This document shows positions 18,640 through 28,156 of a stretch of DNA of 64,000 nucleotides, one piece after another. The notes under the pieces were generated by a model. The model worked only from the letters and a program-made list of their open reading frames with translations, was not told where the DNA came from and did not search any database. This stretch comes from Sphingomonas faeni (GTDB taxonomy: Bacteria; Pseudomonadota; Alphaproteobacteria; Sphingomonadales; Sphingomonadaceae), in the NCBI RefSeq assembly GCF_023195535.1, contig NZ_JALPNF010000001.1, positions 124,001-188,000 on the forward strand, in the 5' to 3' direction. Made by a program: the position numbers and the translations under genes. Position 1 is the first letter of the stretch; every line of letters starts with the position of its first letter.

Positions 18640-18740
18640 TCGACATTCCCCCGGAGATTAGAACGCGCAGCCATGACACGGCGCGCCGCTCAGGTCGACG
18701 TCTGCATCGACGCGCGCGCAGAGGATCGCTTCACCCTGAG

Positions 18741-18881
18741 TTTTTCACCGCGCCGCCGCCGTTGCTCGACGTGGACTCGATGATCGCCTGCATCCTCGCG
18801 CGGCGTAACGGTGGTACGGTCATGCTGACGAACTTGCCGGAGCGGGACCTGAATGCGACGGTGCGTCTGACCTTGATCTGA
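18741..18881 (+). pseudogene. Possible remnant of a histidine-kinase C-terminus
   Basis: This open frame reads LLDVDSMIACILARRNGG followed by TVMLTNLPERDLNATVRLTLI and a stop. The pattern (ILAxxGGTVxLTNxPExxLxATVRL) is what one sees at the very end of HATPase domains of sensor kinases. There is no upstream kinase: the frame runs back only into the antisense of mnhA. I read it as a decayed 3-prime end left by a deletion, but the fragment is short and the match is by eye. Confidence 0.35.
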
Positions 18882-18901
18882 CGACCCCGGAGAACCCGCC
18901 G

Positions 18902-19609
18902 TTGCGCACCATCGATTTCAGTTCCTGGCAGAGCCTGCTCGCCACCATGTTCGGGTTGGCGCTCGTCACGCTGATCGGCGTTGGTATCCGCTTGTTGACC
19001 ATGGTCACGATCCAGCAACGCCGCGAGCGCACCAACCGCCAGATCAACGAACGCCTGCGGACGCTGATCGCCGCCTACAAGACATTGGGCGGATCGTTCA
19101 CGGGGACGCTCACGGTCGACCCGACGCACCGCCGCGACCAGCGCCAGCGGAGCGAAGTCGCGGCGGAACAGGACGCGGAGGCACTTGATCTGGGCTCGGC
19201 TGGCACCGGTTCCGACCGTACGCGCCGGATCCGCGACGCCGTCGAGGCCGCGCTGTCCGACATCATTCTCCTCGGCACCGAAGAGCAGGTCCGGCTTGCC
19301 GCACAGGCCGCGCACGAACTCGTGGCCGGACGCCCCGTGCCGACGCACGCGCTGGTCGTGTCGATGCGCGATTTCATCCGCGAAGCCCTGGATCTCGATC
19401 CCATCCCCCGCGACCTGGCGTTGCCCGCACAAGGTCCGACGCGACCCTCGGGCTCAAGCGGCCGAGGGAAAGGCGAGCAAGGCAAGGCGGAGCCGGCGAG
19501 GGGAGGCGGCGGTAGCGGCGGGGGCGGCGGAATGGGAACGGGCGGCGGCTCCGGTCCGAACCCGACGGACGAACAGCAGTCCACCGATCTGTCAGACGCC
19601 CGTAAGTGA
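18902..19609 (+). CDS. Single-pass membrane protein with Gly-rich tail, unknown function
   Basis: The likely start is a TTG with GGAGA about ten bases upstream, giving MRTIDFSSWQSLLATMFGLA and a transmembrane helix at residues 11-35. A charged segment follows (QQRRERTNRQINERLRTLIAAYKTLGGSF), then an alpha-helical soluble domain (about 85-180). The final 50 residues are low complexity, rich in Gly, Pro and Ser. It resembles conserved hypothetical proteins of sphingomonads, but I know of no function. It converges on the desaturase gene with 16 bp between them. Confidence 0.7.
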   Translation: MRTIDFSSWQSLLATMFGLALVTLIGVGIRLLTMVTIQQRRERTNRQINERLRTLIAAYKTLGGSFTGTLTVDPTHRRDQRQRSEVAAEQDAEALDLGSAGTGSDRTRRIRDAVEAALSDIILLGTEEQVRLAAQAAHELVAGRPVPTHALVVSMRDFIREALDLDPIPRDLALPAQGPTRPSGSSGRGKGEQGKAEPARGGGGSGGGGGMGTGGGSGPNPTDEQQSTDLSDARK

Positions 19610-19625
19610 AGCCAGCCGCGGCTGT

Positions 19626-21290
19626 TCAGACTTCTTCCAGTCCCATCGCCAGCGGTCGATCGTGGACGCGCGCGCGAGGCACGCCGCCGACGATCCGCGG
19701 ATCGACCGCAAAGTCGCGCGCGATCTCTCGGGCGGTCATCTTGGCGGACATCATCACCGATGGCGTGCCGCCGCCGGGCTGTGTGCCCTGGCCGACAAGA
19801 TAGAGGTTCGCGACATCCTCGCTGCGGTTGTGCGGGCGGAAGAACGCGGTCTGCGTCATCCGTGGCTCGACCCCGAAGCCGTTGCCGAGATGCGATCCCA
19901 GCACCTCTTCGAAATAATCCGGCGTCACGAAGCTGCGATGGACGATCCGCTCCCGCAGGCCGGGGATGTACCCGCGCTCGTCGAGGAATTTCAGCACGGT
20001 GTCGGCAAAGCCTTCGCCGACCGCATCCCAGTCGATGTCGCTTTGGTTGTTGGGGACCGGGATCAGCGTGTAGGCGGCGTGGTGCCCGGCCGGCGCGAGG
20101 CTGGGGTCGGTGATCGTCGGGATGTGGAGATATTGCGAGAAATCGTCGGCGAGGATCTTGCGCTCGAAGATATCGGTCAGGAGCTCCTCGTAGCGCGGGC
20201 CGAGGATGATGTTGTGGTGGCGCAGATCGGGGTCGCCGTCCTGCATCCGATAGCCGAAATAGATCACCATCAGTGACATGCTCTGCTTGCGGAACTTGAC
20301 CAGCGTATCGCGATTGATCCGCCGATGCGCCTTGTCGACGAGCTTCAGGTAGGTCGTCGCATAGTCGGCGTTCGAGACGACCAGATCGGCCGCCAGCGTT
20401 TCGCCGTTCGCCAGCGTCACGCCGGTCGCGACGCGCTTGCGGCCGTGCTTCTCGACGTCGATCCGGTCGACCTTGGCGTTCAGCCGCACCGATCCGCCCA
20501 ATTCCTCGAACTTGCGGACCATCGCCGCGACCAGCGCGCCGGTGCCGCCAACCGCGAAATGCACGCCCCAGGTCTTCTCGACGAAGTGGATCATCGCATA
20601 GATTGCCGGCACCTTCAGCGGATTGCCGCCGATCAGCAGCGGCTCGAAGCTGAACACCTGCCGCATCTTGTCGCTCTTGAAATATTTCGAGATCAGCGAG
20701 AACAGCGGCTGGATCGCGCCGAGCTTCAACAAGTCGGGAAGCACGCCGACCATCGAGCCGAGCGACCCGAAATAGGTATAGCCTAGCTCCAGAAAGCCGC
20801 GTTCGAAGATCGCCCGTGCGGCCTCGTGGAAGCGTTCGTAGCCGTCGAGGTCCTCAGGGGCCAACCGCGCGATCTGCGCCCGCACGTTGACCGGGTCGGC
20901 GTCGTAATCGAAGAAGGTGCCGTCGTCGAAATAGATCCGGTAGAATGGCAGGATCGGCACGATGTCGACATAGCGCTGCGTGTTGGGACCACCGCTTGCG
21001 CCCGAGACGACGCGGCTACCCTCAGCGAGCACCGACGGTGGAAAGTCCGGTTCGTCGAGCATCGCCGCGTCGCGCTCCAACGAGAACAGCTCCTCGATGA
21101 AATGCGGGACGGTCAGCACGGTCGGCCCCATATCGAAGACGAAGCCATCGACCCGGCGGACATAGGCGCGGCCGCCGACATCGGCGAGCTGCTCGACGAC
21201 CTGCGTCTCGAAGCCGAGGCTTTGCAGGCGGATCGCGCAGGCGATGCCGCCGATCCCCGATCCGATTACGATAGCGCGCTGGCGGGTCAT
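19626..21290 (-). CDS. CrtI-type FAD-dependent phytoene desaturase-like oxidoreductase
   Basis: A 554-residue flavoprotein. The N-terminus [17 protein letters not shown] is the dinucleotide-binding motif and [20 protein letters not shown] is the CrtI-family second motif. The C-terminal FAD motif is [20 protein letters not shown]. It belongs to the carotenoid desaturase superfamily, but the exact reaction (phytoene desaturation, 4,4-diapo-carotenoid desaturation or a CrtD/CrtO-like step) cannot be fixed from sequence. The classical crtI-crtB-crtY neighbours are absent; crtZ-crtW lie 22 kb away. In place of the usual GTHPGAGxPG the motif reads [10 protein letters not shown], so it may be a divergent paralogue. 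Confidence 0.8.
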   Translation of the reverse strand: MTRQRAIVIGSGIGGIACAIRLQSLGFETQVVEQLADVGGRAYVRRVDGFVFDMGPTVLTVPHFIEELFSLERDAAMLDEPDFPPSVLAEGSRVVSGASGGPNTQRYVDIVPILPFYRIYFDDGTFFDYDADPVNVRAQIARLAPEDLDGYERFHEAARAIFERGFLELGYTYFGSLGSMVGVLPDLLKLGAIQPLFSLISKYFKSDKMRQVFSFEPLLIGGNPLKVPAIYAMIHFVEKTWGVHFAVGGTGALVAAMVRKFEELGGSVRLNAKVDRIDVEKHGRKRVATGVTLANGETLAADLVVSNADYATTYLKLVDKAHRRINRDTLVKFRKQSMSLMVIYFGYRMQDGDPDLRHHNIILGPRYEELLTDIFERKILADDFSQYLHIPTITDPSLAPAGHHAAYTLIPVPNNQSDIDWDAVGEGFADTVLKFLDERGYIPGLRERIVHRSFVTPDYFEEVLGSHLGNGFGVEPRMTQTAFFRPHNRSEDVANLYLVGQGTQPGGGTPSVMMSAKMTAREIARDFAVDPRIVGGVPRARVHDRPLAMGLEEV

Positions 21291-21858
21291 GACGGTCGTC
21301 TTTCTTGGAAGTCAGAAGAGGGTCTGCAACTCTGCAGGAACTGATTTTCGATCCGGCACGATAGCCGCAGATACGGCCCCGCGATGGTGGCGAGCGACTG
21401 GAACGTCCGAGCGGCGCTGGCGGGGGCATGACCGTCGACACGATTGCAGCGAACGGCATCAAGGTCACCGATTGCCGCAGTGCGCGACCGATGTTGCAGG
21501 CGGTCGGCACTGCTGCTTGTGAAACCCCGGTAATCCACCGCGTGCCGCTAAGCCCTTGTCGATTGGGTCACGATACGGACCTTGGACTATATCCTTCGGC
21601 ACTGACGTCGCTCGATCAACACAAATCTTCCCTTGCCAGCCGGATCGAGGTCGGCAGTCGCACCCTCGATCGATCGAACCGGTCCTTTAGTCCGTATTGC
21701 CTGCGGCCCCCCCGATAGCGAGACCGCTGACAGGCTGACAGTGAGTTATCTAGCGCCCTGTAAGAAGGCGCTGTGACTGCGCTCCAGGCTGTCGTTTCGA
21801 GGTCCCGAACACGTTCGGTGGCGGGCAAACGGGAATGTAGGATGCTAGGAGAATCACG
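21291..21858. other. Intergenic region upstream of the desaturase and fasciclin genes
   Basis: This 568-bp gap is the shared divergent promoter region. I see a GCTGACAG direct repeat near 21725-21740 and a short hairpin (AGCGCC at 21752-21757 with GGCGCT at 21767-21772), but no convincing gene. An open frame from 21428 has no recognisable product. Confidence 0.45.
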
Positions 21859-22413
21859 ATGACATCACGGATTGCACGCACATTGGGCGTTTGCCTCGCG
21901 CTCTCGGCAGCGGTGCCGGTTATTGCGGTTGCCGCTAACCCGAAGGTTGGCGGCGCCGCCATGTACGCCAACAAGACGATCGTTCAGAACGCCTCCGCTG
22001 CCAGCAACCTGAGCACGCTGGTCGCCGCGGTGAAGGCGGCAGATCTGGTCGAGACCCTGTCCGGTCCCGGCCCGTTCACGGTGTTCGCGCCCACGAACGC
22101 GGCCTTTTCCAAGTTGCCGGCCGGGACGGTGGCGACGCTGTTGAAGCCGGAGAACAAGGCGCAGCTCGCAAGCATTCTCACCTATCACGTCGTGTCCGGT
22201 ACCATCACGGCGAAGGCAGCGCTTGCGGCGATCAAGGCCGGGGGCGGCAAGGCGTCGCTCACCACCGTCCAGGGTGAGGCGCTGACCGCGCGGGTGACGA
22301 ACGGCAAGATCGTGCTGACCGACGCCAAGGGTGGAACGTCGACCGTAACGACGGCGGACGTGATGCAGTCGAACGGCGTGGTCCATGTGGTCGACACCGT
22401 ATTGATGCCGTGA
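21859..22413 (+). CDS. Secreted fasciclin (FAS1) domain protein
   Basis: A 184-residue protein preceded by TAGGAGAA. It has a signal peptide (MTSRIARTLGVCLALSAAVPVIAVAA) and one complete FAS1 domain with the two family boxes: GPFTVFAPTNAAFSKLP and NGVVHVVDTVLMP, plus the YHVV element between them. FAS1 proteins are periplasmic or surface adhesion-type proteins; the ligand is unknown. It is monocistronic, with a strong hairpin eight bases after the stop. Confidence 0.93.
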   Translation: MTSRIARTLGVCLALSAAVPVIAVAANPKVGGAAMYANKTIVQNASAASNLSTLVAAVKAADLVETLSGPGPFTVFAPTNAAFSKLPAGTVATLLKPENKAQLASILTYHVVSGTITAKAALAAIKAGGGKASLTTVQGEALTARVTNGKIVLTDAKGGTSTVTTADVMQSNGVVHVVDTVLMP

Positions 22414-22420
22414 AGCGTTT

Positions 22421-22447
22421 CGTGGCGCCGGATTGTCCGGCGCCACG
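22421..22447 (+). terminator. Strong hairpin after the fasciclin gene
   Basis: A perfect 12-bp stem (CGTGGCGCCGGA pairing with its complement) with a 3-base loop, between the convergent fasciclin and LysR genes. There is no T tract on either side, so it is either a bidirectional transcription barrier or an mRNA-stabilising stem. Confidence 0.7.
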
Positions 22448-22502
22448 TATCGCCGAACAGATCACGGGCGGTAGATGCTGGCGCCGTCATGCCGGTCGGG
22501 GT

Positions 22503-23417
22503 TCATCGATCGGCGTCCGAACAGGCCTCGGGCGTCCACCGCAGGGTGTCGATCAGGACGCGCAGTGCGGGTGTGACCTGTCGGTTCGGATAATAGAGGT
22601 AGCAGCCGGGGAAGCGCGGACACCAGGCGTCGAGCACCTGGATCAGCCGACCGTCGGCGATTTCGGCGGCCACGTCGTGTTCCAGCATATAGCCGAGGCC
22701 TGCACCGGCGCGGACCGCCGCGGCCGTCAGCACCTCGTCGTTCACGATAAGCTGCCCGCGCGGCCGGACCCTGATGTCGCGGCCATCGCGCTCGAACTCC
22801 CACGGCAATAGCCCGCCACCGCCCAGCAGTCGGTAGTTGATGCAAGTGTGGCTCTCCAGGTCGGCCGGAACGGCAGGCAGGGGGCGTGTCGAGAAATACT
22901 CGGGCGTGCCGACCACCAGCGTACGCAGTTGCGGGCCGACTGGCACCGCGACCATGTCGAGGTCGACCGTTTCGCCAAGCCGGATGCCGGCATCGAATCC
23001 CCCCGCCACGATATCGACGAGCCGGTCCTCGACGATGACCTCGACCGAAATTTCGGGATGCGCGCGCAGGAAGCCCGGCAAAGTCGGCGCCAAAACCGTC
23101 CGCGCCGCAGATCCGAAGGTAGTGAGCCGGATCGTGCCCGATGGCACGCCGCGCCAGTCGGCGAGCGCCGACAAGCCGCGCGCGAGCTCGGCCAGCGCCG
23201 GATCGAGCGACCGCAACAGGCGATCGCCAGCGGCGGTCGGGGCGACGCTCCGCGTCGTCCGCGCGAGCAGGCGCACGCCCAGCCGCTGTTCCAGGCTGCG
23301 CATCGCGTGGCTGAGCGCAGAGGGCGACATCCCGAGTTCGGCCGCGGCACGGGTAAAGCTGCGCGCGCGTGCGACCGCTGCGAAGGCCGCCAGGTCGTCG
23401 AGATCGCCCCGCATCAT
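22503..23417 (-). CDS. LysR-family transcriptional regulator
   Basis: A 304-residue regulator with the N-terminal winged HTH (FAAVARARSFTRAAAELGMS, then PSALSHAMRSLEQRLGVRLL) and a C-terminal ligand-binding domain of the periplasmic-binding type (IRLTTFGSAARTVLAPTLPG). It is divergent from the aldo/keto reductase gene with only 98 bp between, the usual arrangement for a LysR regulator controlling its neighbour, so the reductase is the predicted target. Confidence 0.92.
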   Translation of the reverse strand: MMRGDLDDLAAFAAVARARSFTRAAAELGMSPSALSHAMRSLEQRLGVRLLARTTRSVAPTAAGDRLLRSLDPALAELARGLSALADWRGVPSGTIRLTTFGSAARTVLAPTLPGFLRAHPEISVEVIVEDRLVDIVAGGFDAGIRLGETVDLDMVAVPVGPQLRTLVVGTPEYFSTRPLPAVPADLESHTCINYRLLGGGGLLPWEFERDGRDIRVRPRGQLIVNDEVLTAAAVRAGAGLGYMLEHDVAAEIADGRLIQVLDAWCPRFPGCYLYYPNRQVTPALRVLIDTLRWTPEACSDADR

Positions 23418-23515
23418 TGCTGCATAATCTTCATGAGCCCTTGCTGGAAATGGGGGATAATTCGCTCGGCTGAGACGGTCTATCCTGCCAGCACATTCTC
23501 TCGGGAGCTACAGCA

Positions 23516-24673
23516 ATGACTCTTTCCACCTATCGCACGTTAGGCCGCTCCGGCCTTGCGGTCAGCACGCTCGCGCTCGGTACGATGACGTTCGGCGCCG
23601 GACGCTGGGGCACCGATGAGGCGAGGTCGCGGGCGGTCTTCGACGCCTATGTCGAGGCCGGCGGCAATTTCGTCGATACGGCGGATATCTATTCGGGTGG
23701 GCAAAGCGAAGAGATGCTGGGCCGGTTCATCGCCGAGCACGGCAATCGCGAACGGATGGTCATCGCAACCAAGTCGGGCTTCCCGCGCGTCGCGGGTACG
23801 CCGCTTGCCGGCGGTAATTCCGCACGCAATATCCGCGACGGAATCGAGGGGTCGCTGCGTCGGTTGGGGACCGACTTCATCGATATGTACTGGACGCATG
23901 TCTGGGATCGAACGACTCCCGCCGAGGAAGTGCTGCGTGCGCTGACCGATGCCGTGCGGCGTGGGGACATCCTGTATTACGGCTTTTCCAACGCCCCCTC
24001 CTGGTACGCCGCACAGATCGCAACGCTTGCCCGCGCGCACGGCCTGCCGGAGCCAGTCGGGTTGCAATATGCCTATTCGCTGATCGACCGCGGGGTGGAA
24101 CTCGACGTGATTCCGGCCGGACAGGCGCTCGGGCTGGGACTGGTGGCATGGAGTCCCTTGGGAGCAGGCATGCTCACCGGCAAATACGGCCGCGAGAAGC
24201 TGGCTGATGCGGGGCCTGCAGGCAGTCTGCCTGATCGCGCGGGCGACGAAGCGGGGGACAGTGCAGGGGCGGGCGCAGGGGCAGGGGCAGGGGCAGGGGC
24301 AGGGGGCGCCAGCGACGGCAGGTTGAATGGCGACAATCCGTTTGGCGGCATGCTGTTCACGGCCGCGAATTTCGCCGTCGTCGATGTCTTGCGGTCGGTT
24401 GCCGCCGAGATCGGTCGGCCGATGGCGCAGGTCGCGCTGGCCTGGGTTGCCGGGCGCGTGGGCGTATCGTCGGTGCTCGTCGGCGCGAGCCGGCCCGAGC
24501 AACTGCGGGAGAACATCGCCGCGCTTGAAATCCGGTTCAGCGCCGATCAGCAGGCGCGGCTCGACGCCATCGGCGCGCCGCCGATGTTGAACCCCTATTT
24601 CATCTTCGATTTGCCGCGCTCACAGATATTCGGCGGTCAGGACGTAGCAATGTGGGCGCCGAAACCGCGGTAA
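23516..24673 (+). CDS. Aldo/keto reductase with a Gly-Ala insert
   Basis: An NADPH-dependent reductase of the AKR superfamily, expected in the cytoplasm. The catalytic tetrad is visible as Asp54 and Tyr59 (NFVDTADIYSGGQ), Lys86 (VIATKSGF) and His128 (MYWTHVWD). The C-terminal nucleotide-binding part has VGASRPEQLREN. Family members reduce aldehydes, ketones or sugars. A stretch of alternating Gly and Ala (about residues 248-263), encoded by a GGGGCA repeat, is inserted in the loop before the cofactor-binding region and makes the protein longer than usual. The divergent LysR gene is the likely regulator. Confidence 0.92.
   Translation: MTLSTYRTLGRSGLAVSTLALGTMTFGAGRWGTDEARSRAVFDAYVEAGGNFVDTADIYSGGQSEEMLGRFIAEHGNRERMVIATKSGFPRVAGTPLAGGNSARNIRDGIEGSLRRLGTDFIDMYWTHVWDRTTPAEEVLRALTDAVRRGDILYYGFSNAPSWYAAQIATLARAHGLPEPVGLQYAYSLIDRGVELDVIPAGQALGLGLVAWSPLGAGMLTGKYGREKLADAGPAGSLPDRAGDEAGDSAGAGAGAGAGAGAGGASDGRLNGDNPFGGMLFTAANFAVVDVLRSVAAEIGRPMAQVALAWVAGRVGVSSVLVGASRPEQLRENIAALEIRFSADQQARLDAIGAPPMLNPYFIFDLPRSQIFGGQDVAMWAPKPR
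24262..24306 (+). repeat. Hexanucleotide repeat inside the aldo/keto reductase
   Basis: Tandem copies of GCAGGG, one of them altered, encode the Gly-Ala insert. Slippage would change length by two residues at a time and keep the frame. Confidence 0.85.
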
Positions 24674-24691
24674 GGCCGACCGTCGATTGCG

Positions 24692-24710
24692 GGACGTGGC
24701 GACCACGTCC
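24692..24710. terminator. Hairpin between convergent aldo/keto reductase and halogenase genes
   Basis: GGACGTGG, loop CGA, CCACGTCC: an 8-bp perfect stem 18 bp after the reductase stop and 50 bp past the halogenase stop. It lacks a T run but is well placed as a bidirectional terminator. Confidence 0.55.
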
Positions 24711-24760
24711 TGCTTCCGCCAGCTCGGCTCGAGGCGATCGTTCCCCGCGTTTGAACTCGC

Positions 24761-26266
24761 CTATCGGACTCCGGATACGGCGCTGGTCGGTCTCGCAAGG
24801 TGGCGGTCCAGAAACTGCTGGTGCGTCGGCATTCCTGCAACCGCATCCGCGATGTTGCTGCGGATGTTGGTCAGCACGCTGGCGAGCTGCGGCGCGCCCA
24901 TGATGCTGCCCAGACGGTGGTGATCGCGTGGGATGAGGCGCTGGCCGAGCATCACCTGCACCCAGCTGGCGACCCGGAACAGGTCCTCGCCGCCCTGATA
25001 CGCCTGTGCCCCCTCGGCGAAGAGTGCGATGCGCTCGACCAGCGTGTCGGGGATGGGCATGTCTCGGCGCGCCGCCCAGAACGGCTCGGGACGTTCGTTG
25101 AGGTGGTAATGGAGGATGATGAAGTCGCGCACGCGCTCAAGCTCGGCCTGCGCCTGATCGTTGAACCGCGTGACCATCGAGGGTGCGATGCCGCCGAACG
25201 GGAAGCTCTGCATCAACCGCATCACACCGGTCATGACCAGGTGAATGCTCGTGGATTCGAGCGGCTCGACGAACCCGCCGGATAGGCTGAGCGCGACGCA
25301 GTTCCCCATCCATACCTGGCGCCGACGGCCGGTGCGGAAGCGGATCAGCCGCGGCTCGGTCAGTGGCGCGCCACCGATCGCGCCGAGCAGCCTGGCATGC
25401 GCTTCGTCGTCCGACAGGTGCTCGCTTGCATAGACCAGGCCATTGCCAACGCGGTGTTGCAACGGGATGCGCCAGCGCCAGCCCGCGTCGTGCGCGATCG
25501 CGCGCGTGTACGGATGCGCCGGCCCCGTCGCGGCGCTTTGCACGGCCAGCGCGCTGTTGGTCGGGAGCCAATGCGACCAGTCCTCGTAACCGGCGGCATA
25601 AGTGCCTTCGATCAGCAGCCCGCGAAAGCCGGTGCAGTCGATGAACAGGTCGCCTTCGACGCGCTCGCCCGAGTCGAGCACTAGGGCGCGGATGAAACCG
25701 GTTTCGCCATCGCGATCGATGCTCGCGATCCGGCCCTCGATCCGCTTCAGCCCGTTTGCCTCGCTGCGCGCGCGCAGGAAGCGGGCGTAAAGCCCGGCAT
25801 CGAGGTGATAGGCGTAATTGATCTCGCCTTCGGAGGGGAGCGCGAACCGTTCCGCCTTGGCCGCCTGAAGCTCGAGGCAATAGTCGCCGATTTCGCTCGG
25901 ATCGCCGGCGGCTTTGGCGGCAAGCCAGAAATGGTGGAAGTCGCCCATCCAGGTCGATTTGCCGATGTCGCCGAACGAATGGATGTAGCGATCGCCGTCG
26001 CGTGCCCAGTTCTCGAACGAAATGCCGAGCTTGAACGTGGCTTGCGTCGCGCGCATGAACTCGCGCTCGTCCAGGCCCAGGATCGTGTGGAAGGCGCGCA
26101 TCGTCGGGATCGTCGCTTCGCCGACGCCGATGGTGCCGATTTCCTCGGACTCGACGAGCGTGATGTCGAGCAGCTGGCCCAATTGCCGCGACAGGGCGGC
26201 GGCGGCGAGCCAGCCCGCGGTGCCACCGCCGGCAATGACGACTTTCTTGACGCGCTGCTCGACCAT
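24761..26266 (-). CDS. Tryptophan halogenase-family flavoprotein
   Basis: A 501-residue protein with the family's FAD motif (VIAGGGTAGWLAA, residues 10-22), the catalytic lysine at position 79 (TFKLGISFENW, the same number as in PrnA) and the W-x-W-x-I-P motif (GWRWRIPLQ) that keeps these enzymes from acting as monooxygenases. By family knowledge it would use FADH2, O2 and halide to halogenate an indole or another aromatic. A TAGGAG ribosome site precedes the ATG. It is the last gene of the TBDR-SapC-cupin-halogenase operon, and no natural-product biosynthesis genes are nearby, so free tryptophan may not be the substrate. Confidence 0.9.
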   Translation of the reverse strand: MVEQRVKKVVIAGGGTAGWLAAAALSRQLGQLLDITLVESEEIGTIGVGEATIPTMRAFHTILGLDEREFMRATQATFKLGISFENWARDGDRYIHSFGDIGKSTWMGDFHHFWLAAKAAGDPSEIGDYCLELQAAKAERFALPSEGEINYAYHLDAGLYARFLRARSEANGLKRIEGRIASIDRDGETGFIRALVLDSGERVEGDLFIDCTGFRGLLIEGTYAAGYEDWSHWLPTNSALAVQSAATGPAHPYTRAIAHDAGWRWRIPLQHRVGNGLVYASEHLSDDEAHARLLGAIGGAPLTEPRLIRFRTGRRRQVWMGNCVALSLSGGFVEPLESTSIHLVMTGVMRLMQSFPFGGIAPSMVTRFNDQAQAELERVRDFIILHYHLNERPEPFWAARRDMPIPDTLVERIALFAEGAQAYQGGEDLFRVASWVQVMLGQRLIPRDHHRLGSIMGAPQLASVLTNIRSNIADAVAGMPTHQQFLDRHLARPTSAVSGVR

Positions 26267-26275
26267 GATCGGCTC

Positions 26276-27316
26276 CTATCGGTTGATGCGCTGGAGGATT
26301 TTAGCGCGCAATCGACGCGCCGACATCGGATCCAGGGGCGCGAGTTCGCCGCGCGCATGTTCGGGAAGATGCGCCGCGGCCTGGTCTGCGGGGCCAAAGA
26401 CATAATGGTCGAACATCGCGCGCCACGCCTGTTTCTCGTGGTCGGGCCGGTCACGCAGCGACAGCAGACCGTGGAGCAACGTGTTCATCGGCGTATCCAT
26501 GAACCGCGGCACCGCGTTCCACCAATAGTTGATCATGACGTTGAACGCATCCAGCGCCTCGACATTATGCCACCACAAAGCCGGGTAGAGCAGCACGTCG
26601 CCAGGCTCGAGTTCGGCGATCTCGGCGTGCGCCAGCGCCTCGGCAAAGCGCGGGTACCGGTCGAGATCGGGGGCGCCGAGGTTGACCATGCTCACCACTT
26701 GCCCGCCCGGCGTCGGCTCTAGCGGTCCGGGGTAGAGATTGGCGACCTGCTCGGGCGGGAACAGCGTAAACCGCCGTCGACCCACGAGGCAGCACGCCAG
26801 ATTGTTCGACATGTCGTAATGCGTCGAGGCGATGGTACGATTGCCGATCCAGATGCTGACCAACGGCGGGTTCTCGACGAGCTGCGCGTCGCCGAATGGC
26901 AACGCCGCCTGCGCGCGAAGGCCAGGCAGATACAGATCGATGTCGGTCGAGCCGATATAGATGGCGGGCGCATCCGGATCGTCGAGGCTGGCGCGTAGCT
27001 GATCGAGATAGCCCGAAAGCGAACCACTCTCCCGTTTGAAGTTCAGCGCCGTGCAATCGTCCGAATAGCCGAACCGGCCGCCGATCGCCGGATCGCCCAG
27101 ATACGCCGTGACCGGACGACCACCGTCGAACTGCTTGAGCCACGCGATCGCCGGCGCGGCCCCTTCCAGCCCGGCGGCGACCAGCGGCAGGTCGCGAGCG
27201 ATCCCGCGCAGGATAACCGGGCGTCCGTCGGCGATCAGATCCGCCACCGGCACGCTGTCGGCGGTCGCCCCCTCGATTACCCGCGTGCGGCGCGTAATGT
27301 CCGGCACCGCGTTCAA
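26276..27316 (-). CDS. Cupin-like (JmjC/cupin_8) protein
   Basis: A 346-residue protein of the cupin_8/JmjC-like Fe(II)/2-oxoglutarate oxygenase fold. ASTHYDMSNNLACCLVGRRR gives the H-x-D metal pair and ALWWHNVEAL the distal histidine, so the facial triad looks complete. In related proteins such enzymes hydroxylate protein side chains. The start is a TTG whose last bases overlap the stop of the SapC gene (TTGA), so its translation depends on the upstream gene. The halogenase follows after nine bases. I infer that both act in one modification pathway. Confidence 0.85.
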   Translation of the reverse strand: MNAVPDITRRTRVIEGATADSVPVADLIADGRPVILRGIARDLPLVAAGLEGAAPAIAWLKQFDGGRPVTAYLGDPAIGGRFGYSDDCTALNFKRESGSLSGYLDQLRASLDDPDAPAIYIGSTDIDLYLPGLRAQAALPFGDAQLVENPPLVSIWIGNRTIASTHYDMSNNLACCLVGRRRFTLFPPEQVANLYPGPLEPTPGGQVVSMVNLGAPDLDRYPRFAEALAHAEIAELEPGDVLLYPALWWHNVEALDAFNVMINYWWNAVPRFMDTPMNTLLHGLLSLRDRPDHEKQAWRAMFDHYVFGPADQAAAHLPEHARGELAPLDPMSARRLRAKILQRINR

Positions 27317-28056
27317 CCGACCTGGCTCAGCAGCGCCTGCTTGCGCACGATCAACTGCTGGATATTGCCGAGCGACGCTGCGGCGAGAATGGCGAGACGC
27401 AGTACGCCCGATCGATGCAGGCGTTCGAGCGGCTCGCCGGTCAGCGCCGCCAGCCGTTCGATATCGACGACCATCACGTCCGGTATGGTATAGCGGCGCT
27501 CCTCGCTGACATCGACGGTCAGCGTCACCGTCGTGAGGAGACCGGCCTCGTCGAGCGCGGCATAGGCTGCCGGCGCGGATTCGATCCCTTCGTACAGAAG
27601 GCGCAAAACGCCGGTGATATGATCGAGATACGGCGTGTTGCCGCCATGTTCGAGGAACAGCGGCAAACCGGCAGCATCGCCGACCCGCGTGTCGTCGAAA
27701 TCGACATGGAGCATCGGTTCGCCCACGTCGTTACCGGCGTCATTGCCCGCGTCATCACCGGCAGCCCGGACCATCCCGATCGAGAACGGCCCGCGCTGGT
27801 GACTGGCCGGCACATAGCGGCTCGTCCAATAGTCACCGGATAGAAACAGATTCTCGTCGCGGTCCAGACCCAGCAGGGCATAGGCCTGTAATCCTTCGTC
27901 GCGACGGCGGAATATGAGGGCGAATTCGCGCTGCACCTCCTCGAATTCGGCGGGCATAACCAGCGCCTGATTTGCGGCATCGCCGAAGGCGGCCCCCGCA
28001 CGCGGGCTGATGCGCAACGCGGCATGGTCGATATTGTTGATCTGTACGGGGTTCAT
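27313..28056 (-). CDS. SapC-family protein
   Basis: A 247-residue protein of the SapC family, named after a Campylobacter S-layer-associated gene. The start at 28056 (MNPVQINNIDHAALRISP) is preceded by GGAG and matches the family N-terminus; a longer frame runs upstream but begins in the intergenic region. FALIFRRRDEGLQAYALLGL and NLFLSGDYWTSRYVPA are family-like. No signal peptide is seen. The biochemical role is unknown. In sphingomonads and relatives, SapC genes recur next to TBDR, cupin and tryptophan-halogenase genes, as here. An insert of Asn/Asp/Gly repeats (GDDAGNDAGNDVGE) sits mid-protein. Confidence 0.85.
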   Translation of the reverse strand: MNPVQINNIDHAALRISPRAGAAFGDAANQALVMPAEFEEVQREFALIFRRRDEGLQAYALLGLDRDENLFLSGDYWTSRYVPASHQRGPFSIGMVRAAGDDAGNDAGNDVGEPMLHVDFDDTRVGDAAGLPLFLEHGGNTPYLDHITGVLRLLYEGIESAPAAYAALDEAGLLTTVTLTVDVSEERRYTIPDVMVVDIERLAALTGEPLERLHRSGVLRLAILAAASLGNIQQLIVRKQALLSQVG

Positions 28057-28156
28057 CCGCTCCGGTCCTGTTGTTGGATCAGGTCTATCAGCGCGATGGC
28101 GACCGACAATAGGAAAAGGCCGCTGCACGACGTTGCGGCGGCCATTCTCCGGTGTC

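Noticed and set aside
21428..21718. Open frame of 96 codons in the desaturase-fasciclin gap
   Set aside because: It starts ATG after GGCGGGGGC, but the product has no motif, signal or family resemblance, and codon use looks random.
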